From assembly GCF_003664255.1 (NCBI RefSeq), contig NZ_RCCV01000004.1, positions 372,001 to 436,000 on the forward strand: a stretch of 64,000 bases of DNA, read 5' to 3'. Source of the DNA: Micromonospora sp. M71_S20 (GTDB lineage Bacteria; Actinomycetota; Actinomycetes; Mycobacteriales; Micromonosporaceae). Numbering within the stretch: the stretch's first letter is position 1; every line of letters begins with the position of its first letter. A model generated the notes under the pieces. The model saw nothing but the letters and a program-made list of their open reading frames with translations, searched no databases and was not told the DNA's origin. This document shows, in pieces, positions 36,825 to 46,145 of this stretch. Position numbers and translations under genes: made by a program.

Positions 36825-38224
36825 AACGAACGGCCCTGTCTCACATTTGGTGGTGACGGAGGGTGCTGCTATCCGAGGAGGATGCGGTGGCGGAGCAGGG
36901 TGAAGCCTGCTCGTCCGTGCATTTGGCGTGCGATCCGTTTGGTCTTGGTGTTGATGCCTTCGGTGGGGCCGTTGCGGTAGGGAAGCGTGAGCGCGGCGTT
37001 CACGGCGTTGCGGTCCCGTTCCATGCCTCGGGTGAAGGCGTGCAGATGAGGTAGATCGCCCGCGCGGACCTGGACCATCGAGAGCCGGTGAAGCCGAGGG
37101 CCTTAATCTCGTCGAAGAGGTGCTTGACGCCGACGCCGGGGTCCTCGGCTCGGCGTTTGGGTAGGTGTTCCGGTAGGGGTCGACGAGGTTGGCACGGTAC
37201 TTGGGGACGCGGAGCATCCGCTCGGGCCGGTCGGCTCGGGCGTAGCGTTTGACGGTGTTCAGGGCTAACTGCAGGCGGCGGGCGGATTCGAGCAGGCCGA
37301 CGCCCTGGTCGAGTAGGTCATGGATCTGGTGCCAGCGTTGCAGGGTCGTCTGTGCGCGGGCCCGTCGTAGATGGGTGCGTCCAGTACGGGGCCCAGCAGG
37401 TGCTGTGCGCCTTTACCTCGCTGAGGGTCGCTTCGCATAGGTTGTGCCATAGGTGCCACCTGTCGGCGACCTGCACCGCGTTGGGCAGGGCACGGCGGAT
37501 GGCCTCGGCGTAGGTGGCCGAGCCGTCGCGGCACACGACCTCGACGCCGGGACGCTCGCGCAGCCACGCTTCGAGGGTGTCGGCGGTGCGGTCGGGTAGT
37601 ACGTCGATCCGCTCATGGGTCTCGGCGTCGATCACCACGGTGGCGTAGCGGTGCCGCCGGCGCAGAGCGAAATCGTCTACGCCGATCACCCGGGGTGTCC
37701 GCCCGGTGGGCAACGGGATGCGCAGCAGGGTGCGCAGGGCCGTGTGACGGGACAGGCCCATGGCGAGTATCGCCAGCAGACGCGGCCCTGCCCGGCCCGC
37801 TAACTCCTTGACCACGGCTTTGACCTGCCTGTTCAGGCGGGCCGTGCGGCGCTGGTATCGCTCCAGCACCCCGGGAACCTGTTCGCGGAAAGTGTGACGG
37901 CAGCTGCGCGTGGGGCACACCAGACGCCGCACCCGCACGCGGACCACCACCCGCCGCCCGTCGACCGGAACGTCGGCCACCGTCCGCCAGTGATAGCCGT
38001 GGACCCGCCCCGACGAGGCCTCGCACCCTGGGCAGACCGCAGTGTCCCGCGGCGTCCGGGCCCGCACCACGATTCGCTCACCCTCGTCGACCACGACCTC
38101 GATGATCAGCGGGGATAACCCCGAGAACACCGCCTGTACAAGCTCGTTGACATCCTCCACATAGGAATGAACGATGCCTCGCCACCCTCCGTCACCACCG
38201 AATGTGAGACAGGGCCGTTCGTTT
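36825..38224. mobile_element. ISL3-family insertion sequence, degenerate
   Basis: About 1.4 kb bounded by 42-bp terminal inverted repeats (36825-36866 and 38183-38224) that differ at a single position. It encloses a broken ISL3-type transposase. I see no direct repeat of the flanks (GGCCTGTC on the left, TACGGTCC on the right), so the insertion is either old or rearranged. Confidence 0.9.
36869..38160 (-). pseudogene. ISL3-family transposase, frameshifted
   Basis: The first 240 codons from GTG 38160 are a normal ISL3 transposase: N-terminal zinc-finger cysteines (CPGCEASSGRVHGY), then VIGVDDFALRRRHRYATVVID and WHLWHNLCEA. The frame then breaks near 37420. The C-terminal part continues in other frames (LNTVKRYARADRPERML, then VGVKHLFDEIKALGFTGS). 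The end, NGPTEGINTKTKRIARQMHG to HRILLG, lies in a third frame at 36869-37078. At least two frameshifts and probably a deletion make it non-functional. It needs a helper transposase to move. Confidence 0.88.
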
Positions 38225-38225
38225 T

Positions 38226-38396
38226 ACGGTCCCGCCGCCGGCGATGACCCCGGAGAAGGTCGCGTATGCCCTGCAGTTGCTCGCCGAGCCGAACCGCACG
38301 ATGACCTCGATCGCCAAGCTCCTGGGCGTTTCGCGCAGCACCCTGTACAGCGCGCTGCCGGGCCTCATTCCGGCCCAACGCGACGACCACGCTTAA
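38226..38396 (+). pseudogene. C-terminal HTH fragment of a serine recombinase/resolvase
   Basis: About 50 codons (MTPEKVAYALQLLAE, TSIAKLLGVSRSTLYSALPG) match the C-terminal helix-turn-helix of Hin-type invertases and resolvases. The catalytic domain is missing: the frame runs directly out of the right end of the ISL3 element. The left flank of that element does not hold the missing half, so the fragment was already separated or was later deleted. Confidence 0.7.
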
Positions 38397-38503
38397 CACC
38401 GTGGGACGGCCTCGCCCTGGGGGACCACGCCACCGCCTCGCTCTCGGTGCCGGTGCTGTTAAACGAGAGTGTTGCCGGCCTGGCTCCCTGGGCGGCTCGG
38501 TCG

Positions 38504-39352
38504 TCAGCGAGCCTCGCTGAGCCGGGACGCACGCAGGAGGTCGAGTTGGTCGGCGCCGCTGGTTCCCGGGGCTGCCGTGTAGGTGACGATGCGCAGGTCG
38601 ACGCCGGGTACGGTCAGCACGTCGCAGTCCAGAGTGATGTCACCCAGCTGGGGATGGCTGATCGTTTTGAGATCACCGGTGAGCTGTCCCATGCCCGCCA
38701 CTGACCACAGCTCGCCGAAGAAGGGTGAGGCCGCCCGCAAGCCGTCCACGAGCGCCGCCAGTTCCGGATCGGCCGGGTAGCGGGAAACTGCGTCGCGCAG
38801 GTCCGCGACGATCGCGGTCTCGAAAGCGTACGGGCCCGCTGTCGAGGTGACCGGGCGCAGTTGCCAGCGGCCCTCGCCCGTGCCGAAGAGGGCGCGGGCA
38901 AGGTTGCGTTCGGCGGGCGGCAGGCCGGACGGATCGCCGTGCAAAGCCGTCCACATGTCGTTCCACCACAGCAGGCTCCAATCAGCGGCGAACACGCCGA
39001 TCGTGAGATCGCCGAGGCGGTCGACGAGGCGGCGGATGCTCGGCGGCACGCGGGTGCCGATGGTCTGGTCGCGGGGCGCGAGCAGGCCCGCGGCACGGAA
39101 GAGCTGGTCGCGTTCGGCAGGGGAGAGCCGCAGCGCGCGGGCCAGGGCCGAGACCACCTGGGCGGACGGGTTGGTGGCCCGGCTCTGCTCCAGCCGCAGC
39201 ACGTACTCGTGGGAAAGGCCGGCGAGCTCGGCGAGTTCCTCGCGGCGCAGGCCGGGGGCGCGCCGGCGAGCTGACCGGGCGTAGCCGGTATCGGCCGGGT
39301 CGAGGCGGTCGCGCCAGCCGCGCACGAGGGCACCGAAGCTCAGATCGCTCAC
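38504..39352 (-). CDS. XRE-family regulator with MmyB-like ligand domain
   Basis: A 282-residue protein. The N-terminal helix-turn-helix (LRREELAELAGLSHEYVLRLEQ) is followed by an MmyB-type domain (WSLLWWNDMWTALHGDP to LDLLRASRLSEA), which in this family binds fatty-acid-like ligands. The GTG start overlaps the stop of the SRPBCC gene (GTGA), so both are expressed together. In many actinomycetes such regulators control a neighbouring small enzyme gene; here the partner is the upstream SRPBCC protein. Confidence 0.88.
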   Translation of the reverse strand: MSDLSFGALVRGWRDRLDPADTGYARSARRRAPGLRREELAELAGLSHEYVLRLEQSRATNPSAQVVSALARALRLSPAERDQLFRAAGLLAPRDQTIGTRVPPSIRRLVDRLGDLTIGVFAADWSLLWWNDMWTALHGDPSGLPPAERNLARALFGTGEGRWQLRPVTSTAGPYAFETAIVADLRDAVSRYPADPELAALVDGLRAASPFFGELWSVAGMGQLTGDLKTISHPQLGDITLDCDVLTVPGVDLRIVTYTAAPGTSGADQLDLLRASRLSEAR

Positions 39353-39846
39353 TCCCCCATGATCGCACCGGGCGTGCCCTGCACCACGGTCACCATCCGG
39401 GCGAGCGCGGCGCGCATGTACCTGGCCCAGAGCGGCTTGAACGGCCCGGCGATGATCCAGCGGCGGCCAGGCAACGGCTGGAAATCGTAGGTCCACCGAA
39501 TCGACGTGCCGGTGCCGTCGGGGAGGAACGACCACTCGCCACGCACCCCGGCGACCAGCTTGGCTAGCACGTTGGTGAAGCCGCTGAGCTCGTAGGCAAA
39601 CCCGTGTCCGTCCACGGCCTCGGTGAGCCGCTCGTCGGCCTTGGAGCCGTCGGTGAACCAGGCCTGGCGCGAGGTCCCCGGCCGGTCCCAGGCGCCGGTC
39701 TGGTCGCGCACCTCCGCGACGCCGGGGAACGGTCCCCACGGCTTGAACACCTGGGCGAGGTCGATCGGCACGATGACCCGGTGGGTGTGGGCGGGGCTGG
39801 ACGTCGTACGGGCGAAGACGGTGATCGGAACGCTCTTTCTCGTCAT
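39349..39846 (-). CDS. SRPBCC (START-like) family protein
   Basis: A 165-residue protein with a polyketide-cyclase/START-like pattern: an N-terminal strand THRVIVPIDLAQVF, W-x-R-P-G-T-S-R, then IRWTYDFQPLPGRRW and a C-terminal helix. The fold encloses a hydrophobic cavity, and the substrate is unknown. Start at ATG 39846. It is translationally coupled to the XRE regulator and sits intact between two degenerate mobile-element remnants. Confidence 0.75.
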   Translation of the reverse strand: MTRKSVPITVFARTTSSPAHTHRVIVPIDLAQVFKPWGPFPGVAEVRDQTGAWDRPGTSRQAWFTDGSKADERLTEAVDGHGFAYELSGFTNVLAKLVAGVRGEWSFLPDGTGTSIRWTYDFQPLPGRRWIIAGPFKPLWARYMRAALARMVTVVQGTPGAIMGE

Positions 39847-39889
39847 GCCACCAGGATCACGGGCCGTGCCCGCCCGAGGCAGACACCTG

Positions 39890-40207
39890 TCAGTACATAC
39901 CCTCAAGGTCTCGCCGTGCAGCCTTCCGCACTGCGGCTGAGTCGCCGATGTTGGCTAGGGCGGCAGTCGTGTCGGTGATGAGCAGGGCGACCAAGGTGGT
40001 GCCCATACCCGCTAGCTCAGGCTCGGCTTCGATCCGGTGCCGGAGGGAGTGATTGGCGGCGCTGACCGCCTGACCGAGTGTGGCAGCCAGAGAGCTTGGC
40101 TCAACTTCCTGGTCGTACCGTCACAGCTCCTGGATCGCCGTCGAGCTAGCCACGTCGCCGGCGACATGCCCTCCGAGTCCACCGGCGACTGCGAACAGCG
40201 AATTCCC
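39890..40207 (-). pseudogene. PP2C-type protein phosphatase remnant with in-frame stop
   Basis: Read on the minus strand, about 105 codons match the start of a PPM/PP2C phosphatase: FAVAGGLGGHVAGDVASS, an in-frame TGA at 40121-40123, then LAATLGQAVSAANHSLRHR, MGTTLVALLITD and LANIGDS, ending at a stop at 39890. The usual metal-binding Asp of the ADGMGGH motif is Gly here. The N-terminus is replaced by the IS481 fragment and the C-terminal half is absent, so it is a decayed gene. Confidence 0.75.
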
Positions 40208-40645
40208 CACGTAGAGCAGAAACTCGGCCAGACTCCCGACGGCGGGGGGTGGCGTTACGTCGGTCGGGTCCAGGGTCAGCGCAACCGGGAGGCCACCGCC
40301 CGCCGCACCGGCACCCGTAACCACCGCTGGAAACCCCGGGTCGGGACCGCGTTCGTGCACACCGTCGTCGATGACCACTCACGGGTGGCCTACGCCGAGA
40401 TCCGCGACGACGAGAAAGCCGCCACCGCCATCGGCGCACTGCGCCGCGCGGTCACCTGGTTCGCTGCCCGCGGTGTGGTCGTCGAGCGGGTGCTGACCGA
40501 CAACGGCTCCGCCTACAAGTCCTACGCCTGGCGCGATGCCTGCACCGAACTCGGCGTCACCCCCAAGAAGACCCGCCCCTACCGGCCCCAAACCAACGGC
40601 AAGGTCGAACGCTTCCACCGAACCCTGACCGACGGGTGGGCCTTC
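40208..40645 (+). pseudogene. IS481-family transposase fragment (integrase core)
   Basis: About 145 codons of an IS481-type DDE transposase: QTPDGGGWRYVGRVQGQRN, TVVDDHSRVAYAEI, VERVLTDNGSAYKS and PYRPQTNGKVERFHRTLTD. The three acidic catalytic residues are visible, but both the DNA-binding N-terminus and the last 60 residues are missing. It joins a PP2C remnant on the left and cuts into a SARP gene on the right. The long open frame that runs on to 42469 is not one gene. Confidence 0.85.
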
Positions 40646-41353
40646 GGCCGGGAGGACCCAGCCGGCGCCCCGGCCGAACGTGGCGAGCAGCGCGGCGTTC
40701 GCCGCGGCCAGGGCCGCCATGGCCTCGGCCCGGTCGCCCGAGCGGACCAGAGCCTGGACCAGCCCTTCCCAGGCGGACTCGCGCCCCGGCTGGTCGGCGA
40801 GCAGCGATCGCAGCGCGCCGACCGCGGCATCGGTCCGGCCGGCCTCGACGCACGCGGCGGCGTACTGCTCGACCGCCACCGCGCGGCTCTCGTCGAGCGC
40901 GTCGAGGCCGTGGCCCAGCGCGCCGTAGCGGGGCAGCCCCTCGGCCGCCTCGCCGTACCACCGGCGCATCCCGGTGGCGAGCAGGTCCGCGGCCTGCTCC
41001 GGGCGTCCCTCGCGGCTCGCGTCGAGAGCGTCGCGTACGTCGGTCTCGAAGCGGTCGAGGTCCAGCTCGCCCGGCTCGACCCTCAGCGCATAGCCGGAGT
41101 TCACCCAGGTCAGCCGGTCGCGGTAGGGGCCCAGGGCGACCCGCAGCCGTGCCACGTAGGCCCTCATGTTGACCTGCGCCGACGGTGGTGGCTCCGCCCA
41201 GAGACTGCCCCTGAGTCGGTCGGCGGACACCCGCCGCCCGCGACCCATGAGCAGCGCGGCCAGCAGGAGCTGCGGCCGGCCGGTCGGCAGCGCGACGCGG
41301 CGGCCGTCGACACACAGGTTCACGGGTCCCAGCAGGCCGAACCCGACCGTCAT
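40640..41353 (-). pseudogene. SARP-family regulator (OmpR-type HTH plus BTAD), 3' truncated
   Basis: About 235 codons of a SARP activator: winged helix (GLLGPVNLCVDGRRVALP, RPQLLLAALLM, VNMRAYVARLRVAL) followed by a bacterial transcriptional activation domain (DLDRFETDVRDAL to VRSGDRAEAMAALAAANAAL). Real homology ends near 40640, where the sequence becomes the antisense of the IS481 fragment. The open frame continues to 40379 without family content. I prefer ATG 41353, which has GGAGG 7 bp upstream, over 41374. Truncation just after BTAD might leave DNA binding intact, so residual activity is possible. Confidence 0.75.
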
Positions 41354-41440
41354 CCCGCGAACCTCCACGATCATGGATTCGATCTCGCCGATCGTAGAGG
41401 CGCTCGTGCGGGCGCCGCGACCGCGCCGATCCGCCTGGCC

Positions 41441-41476
41441 GCGAGGTGCCTCCGGCCGCGGCCGGAGGCACCTCGC
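41441..41476 (-). terminator. Very strong stem-loop after the GH87-like gene
   Basis: A perfect 16-bp stem (41441-41456 with 41461-41476) closed by a CGCG tetraloop, 18 bp past the stop of the glucanase gene on the minus strand and about 90 bp before the SARP start. Confidence 0.85.
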
Positions 41477-41494
41477 GTCACCGTCGGGCGGGTG

Positions 41495-44400
41495 TCAGCC
41501 GCCGGTGATGGAGAAGGTGGAACCGGGTTCCTTCACGATGTTGCCGTCGGCCGAATTGGTGATGGTGACGTTGGTCAGGACGGCGTTGCCGCGAGCGCCG
41601 CTCATGGCCAGGATGCCGGCGCCGTTGTTCGACTTGTCGATCTTCACGTTGGTGATCGCGACGTTCGGCATGTTGCCTCCGCCGTTCTTGAACTGGATGC
41701 CGTCGTAGGTCGAGTCGTGGATGTCCGTGTCGCGGATGGTGACGCCGGTGATGTCCGTCGTCGCCGGGAACAACGTGATCGCCCCGAACTCCTGGTCCTC
41801 GTTCCAGAAGACGCCTCCGCACCGGAAGAGTGCGTTGTTGGCGATCAGCGTGGTGCCGGAGAAGGGCAGTGGACTGTGGTCGGTCGCCAGCATGATGCCG
41901 GGGTAGTTCATCGTGTCGTAGATCAGGTTGTTCTCGATCGAGTTGCCGTGGCCGCCGTAGATCGCGATGCCGTTCGCCCGCCAGGGCAGCTGGATGGTGT
42001 TGTTCAGGAATCGGTTGTCGTGCGCGACGTCCACGCTGGCGTCCTTCACCCGCGGGTTGGCCCAGACGGCCAGGGAGTCGTCGCCGGTGGTACGGAACGA
42101 CGAGTTGAACACCCGGGAGTTACGCGTGCCGTTGGAGAAGTTGATGCCGTCGGCGTACGTGTCGCGGATCCGCATGCCGGTGAACTCCAGCCCGTCGCCG
42201 GGGTTCCAGTAGGCGGGCGTGTCGGAGTAGTCCCGCCCGACCCAGGCGCCGACGTTGACGTGCTCGATCCACACGTTGCTGATCTTCGTGTTCCTGCCGA
42301 ACCGCCCGTTCAGCCCGTGTCCCCGGTTCGCGCGGTTGGTCGTCATGCCGAAGATGGCGATGTCGGAGACCCTGGTGTTGTCGTCGATGTCGAAGCCGAC
42401 GTTGCCCTCGTGCGGGTGGTTGATGTTGCCCACCACGTTCTGCGGCTCGGTCTGGGTGTAGAGCTGTGAGTGCCACATGCCCGCTCCGCGGACCGTGACG
42501 TCCCGGATGCCCCGCTGGTTGTACTGCCCGCGGTTCGGGTCCGGCGAGAGGATCTTCTGTTCCTGCCGCCACTGCCCGGCGGGGATCCAGACGCAGCTGA
42601 TCACGCCGTTCTGGTCGTCGGTCACCGCGCGCTGGATGGCGGCGGTGTCGTCGAGCCCGTCGTTGGGGATCGCGCCGTAGGCCGTGATCGAGGTGCACTC
42701 GGCCGGCTTGGTGGCCGGGGGCGCCACCTGCTCCAGGTCGATCAGGTCGATGATGTAGAACGACGCGGTGTCGGTGGCGTCCCGCTGCAACTTGAACCTG
42801 GTCCCGGCCGGCCAGGACCGCGACAGCAGGGCGTGCGACTCGTCGAACAGCCGTCGGGCGTCGGCCTGCGGCGTGTTGGACAGCGACTCGGTGTCGTCGG
42901 TGGTGCCGTACAGCCAGCTGTTCCGCGACGAGAGCGTCAGTTTCTGGGCGAAGACGTCGTTGATGTAGAGGCTGATGCTGGCGTTGATGCCGCCGCCGCC
43001 CGGGGCGTCGGGAATGGAGTTGCGCACCACGATGGAGTTCGACGGGTTGGTCGAGGTGAACTCGACGAACTGCCCGGTGCTGTTCAACCGCACCGACTTG
43101 CGCCCGGAGGACTCGGTGGCGAAGTTGGTGTGCCCGAACGTGCGCAGGGGGTCGGCCTCCAGCAGGGTGCCCTGGTAGCGGGCGGCTTCGGCCTCGTACT
43201 CGACCCATGGCGTGGCCGCGCCACGGCCGACCACGATGGCCTGGGAGAACGAGTTGTTGGTCTCGTTGGTCTCGGCGACGACGTTGGTGGCGTCGGCGGT
43301 GGCGGTGATGGTCGCGCCGCCGGCGGTGGCGGTCCAGCTCCCGCCGACGGCCACGTTGACCGTCGCGCCGGCGGCCACCGCGGGGGTGCTGGCGCTCAGC
43401 GTCGTGCCGCCCACCGTCACTCGGGTCACGGAGGCGGCGGGGGCGCTGGTGATGCCGCGGTTCCTGACCGCGACGGTGAACGTGACCGCCGCTCCGACGG
43501 CCGGGTTGGACGGGTTGGAGGTGACGCCGACGACCTGGAGGTCGGGGCCGGGAGCCTGGGTGATGACCAGCGGCGTGGCCGAGGTGAAGCTGTTGTTGTC
43601 GTTGTTCTGCTCGGCGACCGTGTTGGCGGGGTCCACCACCGCGGAGACGGTGTGGCTGCCCATCGCCTGCGTGCCGATGTTCGCCGAGACGGTGGTCGAG
43701 GCGCCGGCGGCGAGCGCGGCGACGGAGGCGCCACCCACCACGGTGCCGCCGAGCTTGAAGTCCACCCTGGTCGCGCCGGCGGCCGCGGTCCCCGTGTTCC
43801 TGACCGTGGCCGACAGGGTGATCGGGGTGGCCTCGCTCGGCGTCGCGGGGCTCCAGCTCGTCGTCGTCACGACGAGGTCCGGGTTCGGGGCCCAGGATCC
43901 CCGCACCTGGAGGTCGGCGACCTGCCCGCCGGGCGCGCCGGTGTTGCCGAGGAACCTCAGCTGTACGTCCGCGACCCGGCTCGTGACCGGAATCGTCACG
44001 GAGTTCTGGTTGCTCGCCGGGTCGAAGGCGTAGCTCGTCGCGGCCTTCAACGAGGTGAAGCCGGTGGCCGTCTGCGCGCGGCCCAGGATCTCGATGTTCT
44101 GCGTGCGGGCGCCCCAGACCGGGTCCGGGTTGAGCTTGACCACGACCGCCGTGACGTCGGCGTCGGCGCCGAGCTTCACCGTCAGGGTCGACGGGAATCC
44201 GGCCGACTCCCAGTAGGAGCTGGGGCTGCTGTCGTTGGCGTTGGCCGCGACGAAGGTGAAGACCGACGAGGACGCCTCGATCGGCTTGCCGCCGGCCAGG
44301 TTCGTGCCGCCCGGGACGCCGGGGTCGCCACCGCCCAGGCCGTCCACGCCGTAGACCTCGAACTCGGAGATCTGGGCGGCGGGCCAGCCGGTGTTGCCGG

Positions 44401-44863
44401 TGATGGTCAGCCGCACGTGGCGGACGGCCGTGGCGGCGAAGTCGATGGTGACGGTGTTGGCCGTCGCCGGGTTGAACACCCGCCCGGCCGCCCCGGAGAG
44501 CGTGCTGAAGGTGCTCCCGTTGGTGCTGCCCTGCACGGCGATGGTCTGGGTACGGGTGCCCCAGTCGGTCGAGGGGGGCAGCTTCAGCTTCACCTGGTCG
44601 ACGGTGACGCTGCTGCCGAGGTCGATCTGAACCCACTGCGGGAAGGCGTTCGACGGGCTTTCCCAGTACGTCTGCTGGTTGCCGTCGTTGACGTTGGCCG
44701 CGACGTAGCCGCCGTTGGATCCGCTGGCCGAGACCGCCTTGCCGGGCGACAGGTTGGGGCCCCCGGCCGCGAGCGCCGGGGTGGGCGAGACGGCCGTCAG
44801 GCCGATCAGGCCGGCCGCGAGGAGACCGCTGAGCAGCCCTCGGCCGAGTTTCCTTCGTTTCAT
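41495..44863 (-). CDS. Secreted multidomain GH87-like alpha-1,3-glucanase/mycodextranase
   Basis: A 1122-residue exported enzyme. In order: signal peptide (to about ALAAG), two discoidin-like carbohydrate-binding domains (about 35-170 and 185-320), two CARDB-type domains (about 325-420 and 440-545), a CBM6/35-like segment opening with VEYEAEAARYQGTLL, then a right-handed beta-helix catalytic region from about 735 (ITAYGAIPNDGLDDTAAIQ, VTVRGAGMWHSQLY, DGINFSNGTRNS). The AEYEAE module followed by this helix is typical of GH87 mutanases and mycodextranases. It probably attacks fungal or bacterial alpha-glucan. AGGGAC precedes the ATG. It is a single gene ending in a strong terminator. Confidence 0.85.
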   Translation of the reverse strand: MKRRKLGRGLLSGLLAAGLIGLTAVSPTPALAAGGPNLSPGKAVSASGSNGGYVAANVNDGNQQTYWESPSNAFPQWVQIDLGSSVTVDQVKLKLPPSTDWGTRTQTIAVQGSTNGSTFSTLSGAAGRVFNPATANTVTIDFAATAVRHVRLTITGNTGWPAAQISEFEVYGVDGLGGGDPGVPGGTNLAGGKPIEASSSVFTFVAANANDSSPSSYWESAGFPSTLTVKLGADADVTAVVVKLNPDPVWGARTQNIEILGRAQTATGFTSLKAATSYAFDPASNQNSVTIPVTSRVADVQLRFLGNTGAPGGQVADLQVRGSWAPNPDLVVTTTSWSPATPSEATPITLSATVRNTGTAAAGATRVDFKLGGTVVGGASVAALAAGASTTVSANIGTQAMGSHTVSAVVDPANTVAEQNNDNNSFTSATPLVITQAPGPDLQVVGVTSNPSNPAVGAAVTFTVAVRNRGITSAPAASVTRVTVGGTTLSASTPAVAAGATVNVAVGGSWTATAGGATITATADATNVVAETNETNNSFSQAIVVGRGAATPWVEYEAEAARYQGTLLEADPLRTFGHTNFATESSGRKSVRLNSTGQFVEFTSTNPSNSIVVRNSIPDAPGGGGINASISLYINDVFAQKLTLSSRNSWLYGTTDDTESLSNTPQADARRLFDESHALLSRSWPAGTRFKLQRDATDTASFYIIDLIDLEQVAPPATKPAECTSITAYGAIPNDGLDDTAAIQRAVTDDQNGVISCVWIPAGQWRQEQKILSPDPNRGQYNQRGIRDVTVRGAGMWHSQLYTQTEPQNVVGNINHPHEGNVGFDIDDNTRVSDIAIFGMTTNRANRGHGLNGRFGRNTKISNVWIEHVNVGAWVGRDYSDTPAYWNPGDGLEFTGMRIRDTYADGINFSNGTRNSRVFNSSFRTTGDDSLAVWANPRVKDASVDVAHDNRFLNNTIQLPWRANGIAIYGGHGNSIENNLIYDTMNYPGIMLATDHSPLPFSGTTLIANNALFRCGGVFWNEDQEFGAITLFPATTDITGVTIRDTDIHDSTYDGIQFKNGGGNMPNVAITNVKIDKSNNGAGILAMSGARGNAVLTNVTITNSADGNIVKEPGSTFSITGG

Positions 44864-45113
44864 GGCGTCCCTGTTCTGTGAGATCGGCGGTGGATCTTGC
44901 GGCGCGGTCTGCGGCGTCCGGAAGCAGGTGGCGTTGTCAGGAAATTCCAATGGTGCGATCGGCTTCTTGCGCTGTCATGCCAACTTATTTCGCGTGATGC
45001 CCGTCAATGTTTCAGATGGGTCGCCGGTTCGTCAACGGCTGCGGGGCGACGAGGAGCTCCATGTCGTCCGATGGCGCTCACTGTGCCGGCGGTCCGGTCG
45101 CCGGGACCCGCCA

Positions 45114-46145
45114 TCACGCGGGCGGGGTGACGAATGCGCCGTGTTCGGTGCCGGTGGGCACGAGCTCGCGGGCGGCGAGCCAGGCCGCCGCGGCGGCGGG
45201 GTCTCCGGCGATCGACACCGGGCGGCGTCCGAGGCGGGCCGCCAGCGCGGCGCGAAGCTCCGGCGGGCCGGTGAGCAGGCCGCCGGCCAGGACGAGCGGT
45301 CCGCGACCGGGCGGGACGGCACGCACGGTGGCGGCGAGCCGGTCGGCGGCTGCCTCGATCAGGCGGTGCGCGTCCCGGTCGCCGACGCGGGCGGCGTCGA
45401 GCACGAGCGGGGCCAGCCCCGCCACCCGGTCGCGGGGCAAGGCGTAGAACGCGGTGACGAAGCCGTCGGCCGCCGTGCCCGTCGATCCGGCGGCTGGCTC
45501 GACGGGCTTCCCGGGGGAGGCAGGGGCGGGACGGGTGTGGACGGGCGGGGTGGCGGCGCGGAACACGGCGTTGGACACGGCGTCGACCAGTGGCCCGCCC
45601 GCGCGGCGGCCGGTGGTCAGCGCCCGGGCGGTCAGCCGTGCCGCTTCGAGGCCGAGCCAGAAGCCGCCGCCCTCGTCGCCCAGCAGCCAGCCCAGCCCGT
45701 CGACGGTACGGCCCACCGCCCGCTCGACGATCTGCACCGCGACGGCCCCGGTCCCGGCGATCAACACCGTGCCCGATGGCGCCGGTGATCCGGCCGCGAA
45801 CGCCACCACCGCGTCGCCCACCGTCCGCAGCGGACACGTCAGCCCGGTGGCTCGCCAGGCGTCCAGGTAGATCGCCGCCACCGCCGGCCGGTCCAGGGCC
45901 GACCGTCCGGCCAGTCCCACCACGGCCCCCGCCACCCGCGCCGGGTCGTGCCCGGCGAGGGCCTCCCGCGTCGCCGCGACCAGGGCGGAAGCTGCTTCGG
46001 CCGGCGGCTGGGTGGCCGGGTTGCCGGCGCCGGCCCGGCCGCGGCCGACGACCCGCCCGTCGGGCGTCGCCACGACCGCCCGGGTCGCCGAGCCGCCACA
46101 ATCGGCACCGAAAACGAGGATCGTCGATGTGCAAAGTATTGACAT
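45114..46145 (-). CDS. BadF/BadG-family sugar kinase, N-acetylglucosamine kinase-like
   Basis: A 343-residue ASKHA-fold ATPase: FGADCGGSATRAVV (phosphate loop), AGTGAVAVQ, GLGWLLGDEGGGFWLG and VLAGGLLTGP. This matches the BadF/BcrA family branch that includes N-acetylglucosamine kinase. It is divergent from an RpiR regulator, a SIS protein and an NgcEFG-like importer, which supports phosphorylation of an imported amino sugar. I start at ATG 46145, with a TTG just before it as a weaker option. Confidence 0.85.
   Translation of the reverse strand: MSILCTSTILVFGADCGGSATRAVVATPDGRVVGRGRAGAGNPATQPPAEAASALVAATREALAGHDPARVAGAVVGLAGRSALDRPAVAAIYLDAWRATGLTCPLRTVGDAVVAFAAGSPAPSGTVLIAGTGAVAVQIVERAVGRTVDGLGWLLGDEGGGFWLGLEAARLTARALTTGRRAGGPLVDAVSNAVFRAATPPVHTRPAPASPGKPVEPAAGSTGTAADGFVTAFYALPRDRVAGLAPLVLDAARVGDRDAHRLIEAAADRLAATVRAVPPGRGPLVLAGGLLTGPPELRAALAARLGRRPVSIAGDPAAAAAWLAARELVPTGTEHGAFVTPPA

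Noticed and set aside
36825..38224. 8-bp target-site duplication AAACGAAC around the ISL3 element
   Set aside because: The right copy is GTTCGTTT, the reverse complement, so this octamer belongs to the inverted repeat and is not a direct repeat.
40037..42469. Single 810-codon plus-strand gene
   Set aside because: Only about codons 58-203 (IS481 core) are homologous to anything. The remainder is antisense to the SARP and glucanase genes.
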